This document shows, in pieces, positions 4,941-6,204 of a DNA stretch of 6,204 bases. Source of the DNA: Myxococcales bacterium (lineage in GTDB: Bacteria; Desulfobacterota_B; Binatia; UBA1149; SPBQ01); the NCBI GenBank assembly GCA_004525875.1, contig SPBQ01000147.1, positions 1-6,204 of the forward strand, given 5' to 3'. The notes beneath the pieces were generated by a model. It worked only from the letters and a program-made list of their open reading frames with translations, was not told the DNA's origin and ran no database searches. The stretch's first letter is position 1; each line of letters opens with the position of its first letter. The position numbers were made by a program, and so were the translations under genes.

Positions 4941-6204
4941 GGCCCGGCTCGCGGGTGACGGTGCCGGCGCTCGACGTCCACGACAGGAGGCCGTTCTCGT
5001 CGATCTCCACGCGCCACGCATCGTCGGGGTGCATAAGCACGTCGAGGTCCTCGGCGAGCTGGTCACAGAACTTCGCTGAATTCACGTACAGAGCGCTCTC
5101 GGCGTTGACGACCATCGCGCGTGGATCGAGGTCGAGCGAGCCCACCGTACAGCCGTCGCTGTCGCCGAGGATCGCCCTGATGTGCAGCGAGATGAGCTCG
5201 GCGTGGACCGGCGGCATGTCGGCCGCCGCGCGCACGTCCTCGGACGGGTGCGGACGAAACTCGTAGAGCTCGGCGCCGGTTTCGAGGATACGACGGCGGT
5301 ACTTCTTGTAGCGTCTGTGAGCCGAGGCGTTGTCGTTCGCAACCATCGAATCGGTGAGGATCCTGACGCGCACACCCTCGGCGGCGCGTGCGCGGATGCT
5401 CTCCATGAGATCTTCGGTCGCGATCAGGTAGGGCGCTACGAGGATGATCTCGGTACGGCCCGGCCTCTGCTCCGGTACGTCCCGGAGCACGTGCGCATCT
5501 GCGGGCATCATGCGTTCCAGCAGGCGCCACATCTCATCGGACCAGGGGTGGGGCTGCAGTGGAACGTAGGTCAGCACGTCGGCGTGCTCGGCGAGGTACT
5601 CGTTGCGGCGCGCTCGTGCCGCGGACAGCACCTGCGGATCGACGTCCGGATCGATCGCGGCCGTGGGGTAGGAGACCGGGCTGTTCCAGTACTGGTCGAA
5701 CGCGACCGTGAGCTCGGGCACCACCTTGCCGGCAGCGAGGATGTCGAGGTCGCGGAAGTTGTACGTCGGGCCGAGGCCGAAGTAGGCCGCGCCCGCGTCG
5801 CGACCGCCGGTGATCGCGAGACTGCCATCGGCGATCAGCAGCTTGTTGTGCACGCGCCGGTTCAGCTCGCGCAGGCTCACCGACGTCTCGCTCGGTTTGC
5901 CGATCTCGCCTGTCTTGCCCGCCCGGCCTCGCCGCACGCGGCCCGGGTTGAAGAGCTTGAGCTCGAAGTGGGGGTGCGAGCTGATCGCAGCGAGGTCGGT
6001 GTCGTCGGCTTGAAGGGGCAGATCATCGACGAGCAAGCGCACGCGCACGCCGCGATCGGCGGCCTCCAGGAGACGTTCGAAGAGCAGGGCGGCTGCCGGG
6101 TCCGAGTCCCAGATGAAGTACTGGAGATCGAGCGAGCTGCGGGCCTCGTCGATGATCATGAGGCGCCACATCATGGCCTCGTGGTTGTTGGCGATGGCGA
6201 GGAG
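4924..6204 (-). CDS. Phospholipase D-superfamily protein, ClsC/YmdC cardiolipin synthase-like, 5' end outside window
   Basis: The frame stays open to the right edge (LLAIANNHEA precedes the first Met), so the ATG at 6174 is internal and the true start lies beyond the window. The visible 426 residues, numbered from the edge, cover two PLD repeats. Repeat 1 has SLDLQYFIWDSD (24-35), RGVRVRLLVDD (51-61) and a canonical HKD motif H119-x-K121-x4-D126, then GGRD and RDLDILAAGKVV with FDQYWNS (169-175), all typical of ClsC-type enzymes. Repeat 2 has GVRVRILTDSMVANDN, ELYEFRP and a changed motif: H341-x-R343-x4-D348, with Arg for Lys, followed by GSLDLDPR (355-362), where the usual Asn is D358. ClsC-type enzymes make cardiolipin at the inner membrane from phosphatidylglycerol and phosphatidylethanolamine. 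That activity is likely from similarity, but the second-site changes make it uncertain. An upstream partner gene, if any, is not visible. Confidence 0.82.
   Translation of the reverse strand, partial: LLAIANNHEAMMWRLMIIDEARSSLDLQYFIWDSDPAAALLFERLLEAADRGVRVRLLVDDLPLQADDTDLAAISSHPHFELKLFNPGRVRRGRAGKTGEIGKPSETSVSLRELNRRVHNKLLIADGSLAITGGRDAGAAYFGLGPTYNFRDLDILAAGKVVPELTVAFDQYWNSPVSYPTAAIDPDVDPQVLSAARARRNEYLAEHADVLTYVPLQPHPWSDEMWRLLERMMPADAHVLRDVPEQRPGRTEIILVAPYLIATEDLMESIRARAAEGVRVRILTDSMVANDNASAHRRYKKYRRRILETGAELYEFRPHPSEDVRAAADMPPVHAELISLHIRAILGDSDGCTVGSLDLDPRAMVVNAESALYVNSAKFCDQLAEDLDVLMHPDDAWRVEIDENGLLSWTSSAGTVTREPGREPDR

Overview
This 6.2 kb window is GC-rich, densely packed bacterial chromosomal DNA. 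It holds six protein-coding genes, two of them cut by the window edges. No RNA genes, insertion sequences, CRISPR array or phage genes are visible. The GC-rich codon use, GTG starts, Thr-rich linker next to a CHRD domain, and a DUF3995 membrane domain suggest a free-living, high-GC environmental bacterium. An actinobacterial or a deltaproteobacterial-type lineage would both fit; the sequence alone does not decide.

Layout from left to right. (1) The 3' part of a forward gene for an exported-type protein: the end of a Cys-containing module, seven 39-nt repeats encoding a Thr/Met/Pro-rich linker, then a CHRD domain. (2) A convergent reverse gene for a small membrane-anchored bacterial PH-domain protein with an Arg-rich tail. 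(3) Upstream of it on the same strand, 37-40 nt away, a complete gamma-glutamyltransferase-family Ntn hydrolase without a signal peptide. (4) Divergent from that, a forward pair: a DUF3995 four-helix membrane domain fused to a SAM-dependent methyltransferase, followed 20 nt later by a GNAT-type acetyltransferase with a good ribosome binding site. (5) Convergent with that pair, a reverse gene for a phospholipase D-superfamily protein of the ClsC/YmdC cardiolipin synthase type, whose 5' end lies beyond the window.

No single pathway clearly joins these genes. The two forward genes look like an operon, and three products (PH protein, DUF3995-methyltransferase, PLD protein) are probably membrane-associated. 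The points most worth a second look are the DUF3995-methyltransferase fusion, the altered second HKD motif of the PLD protein (Lys to Arg, and Asn to Asp in the following GSxN motif), and perfect inverted repeats sitting next to two start codons. I do not see convincing evidence of an undescribed multi-gene system here.
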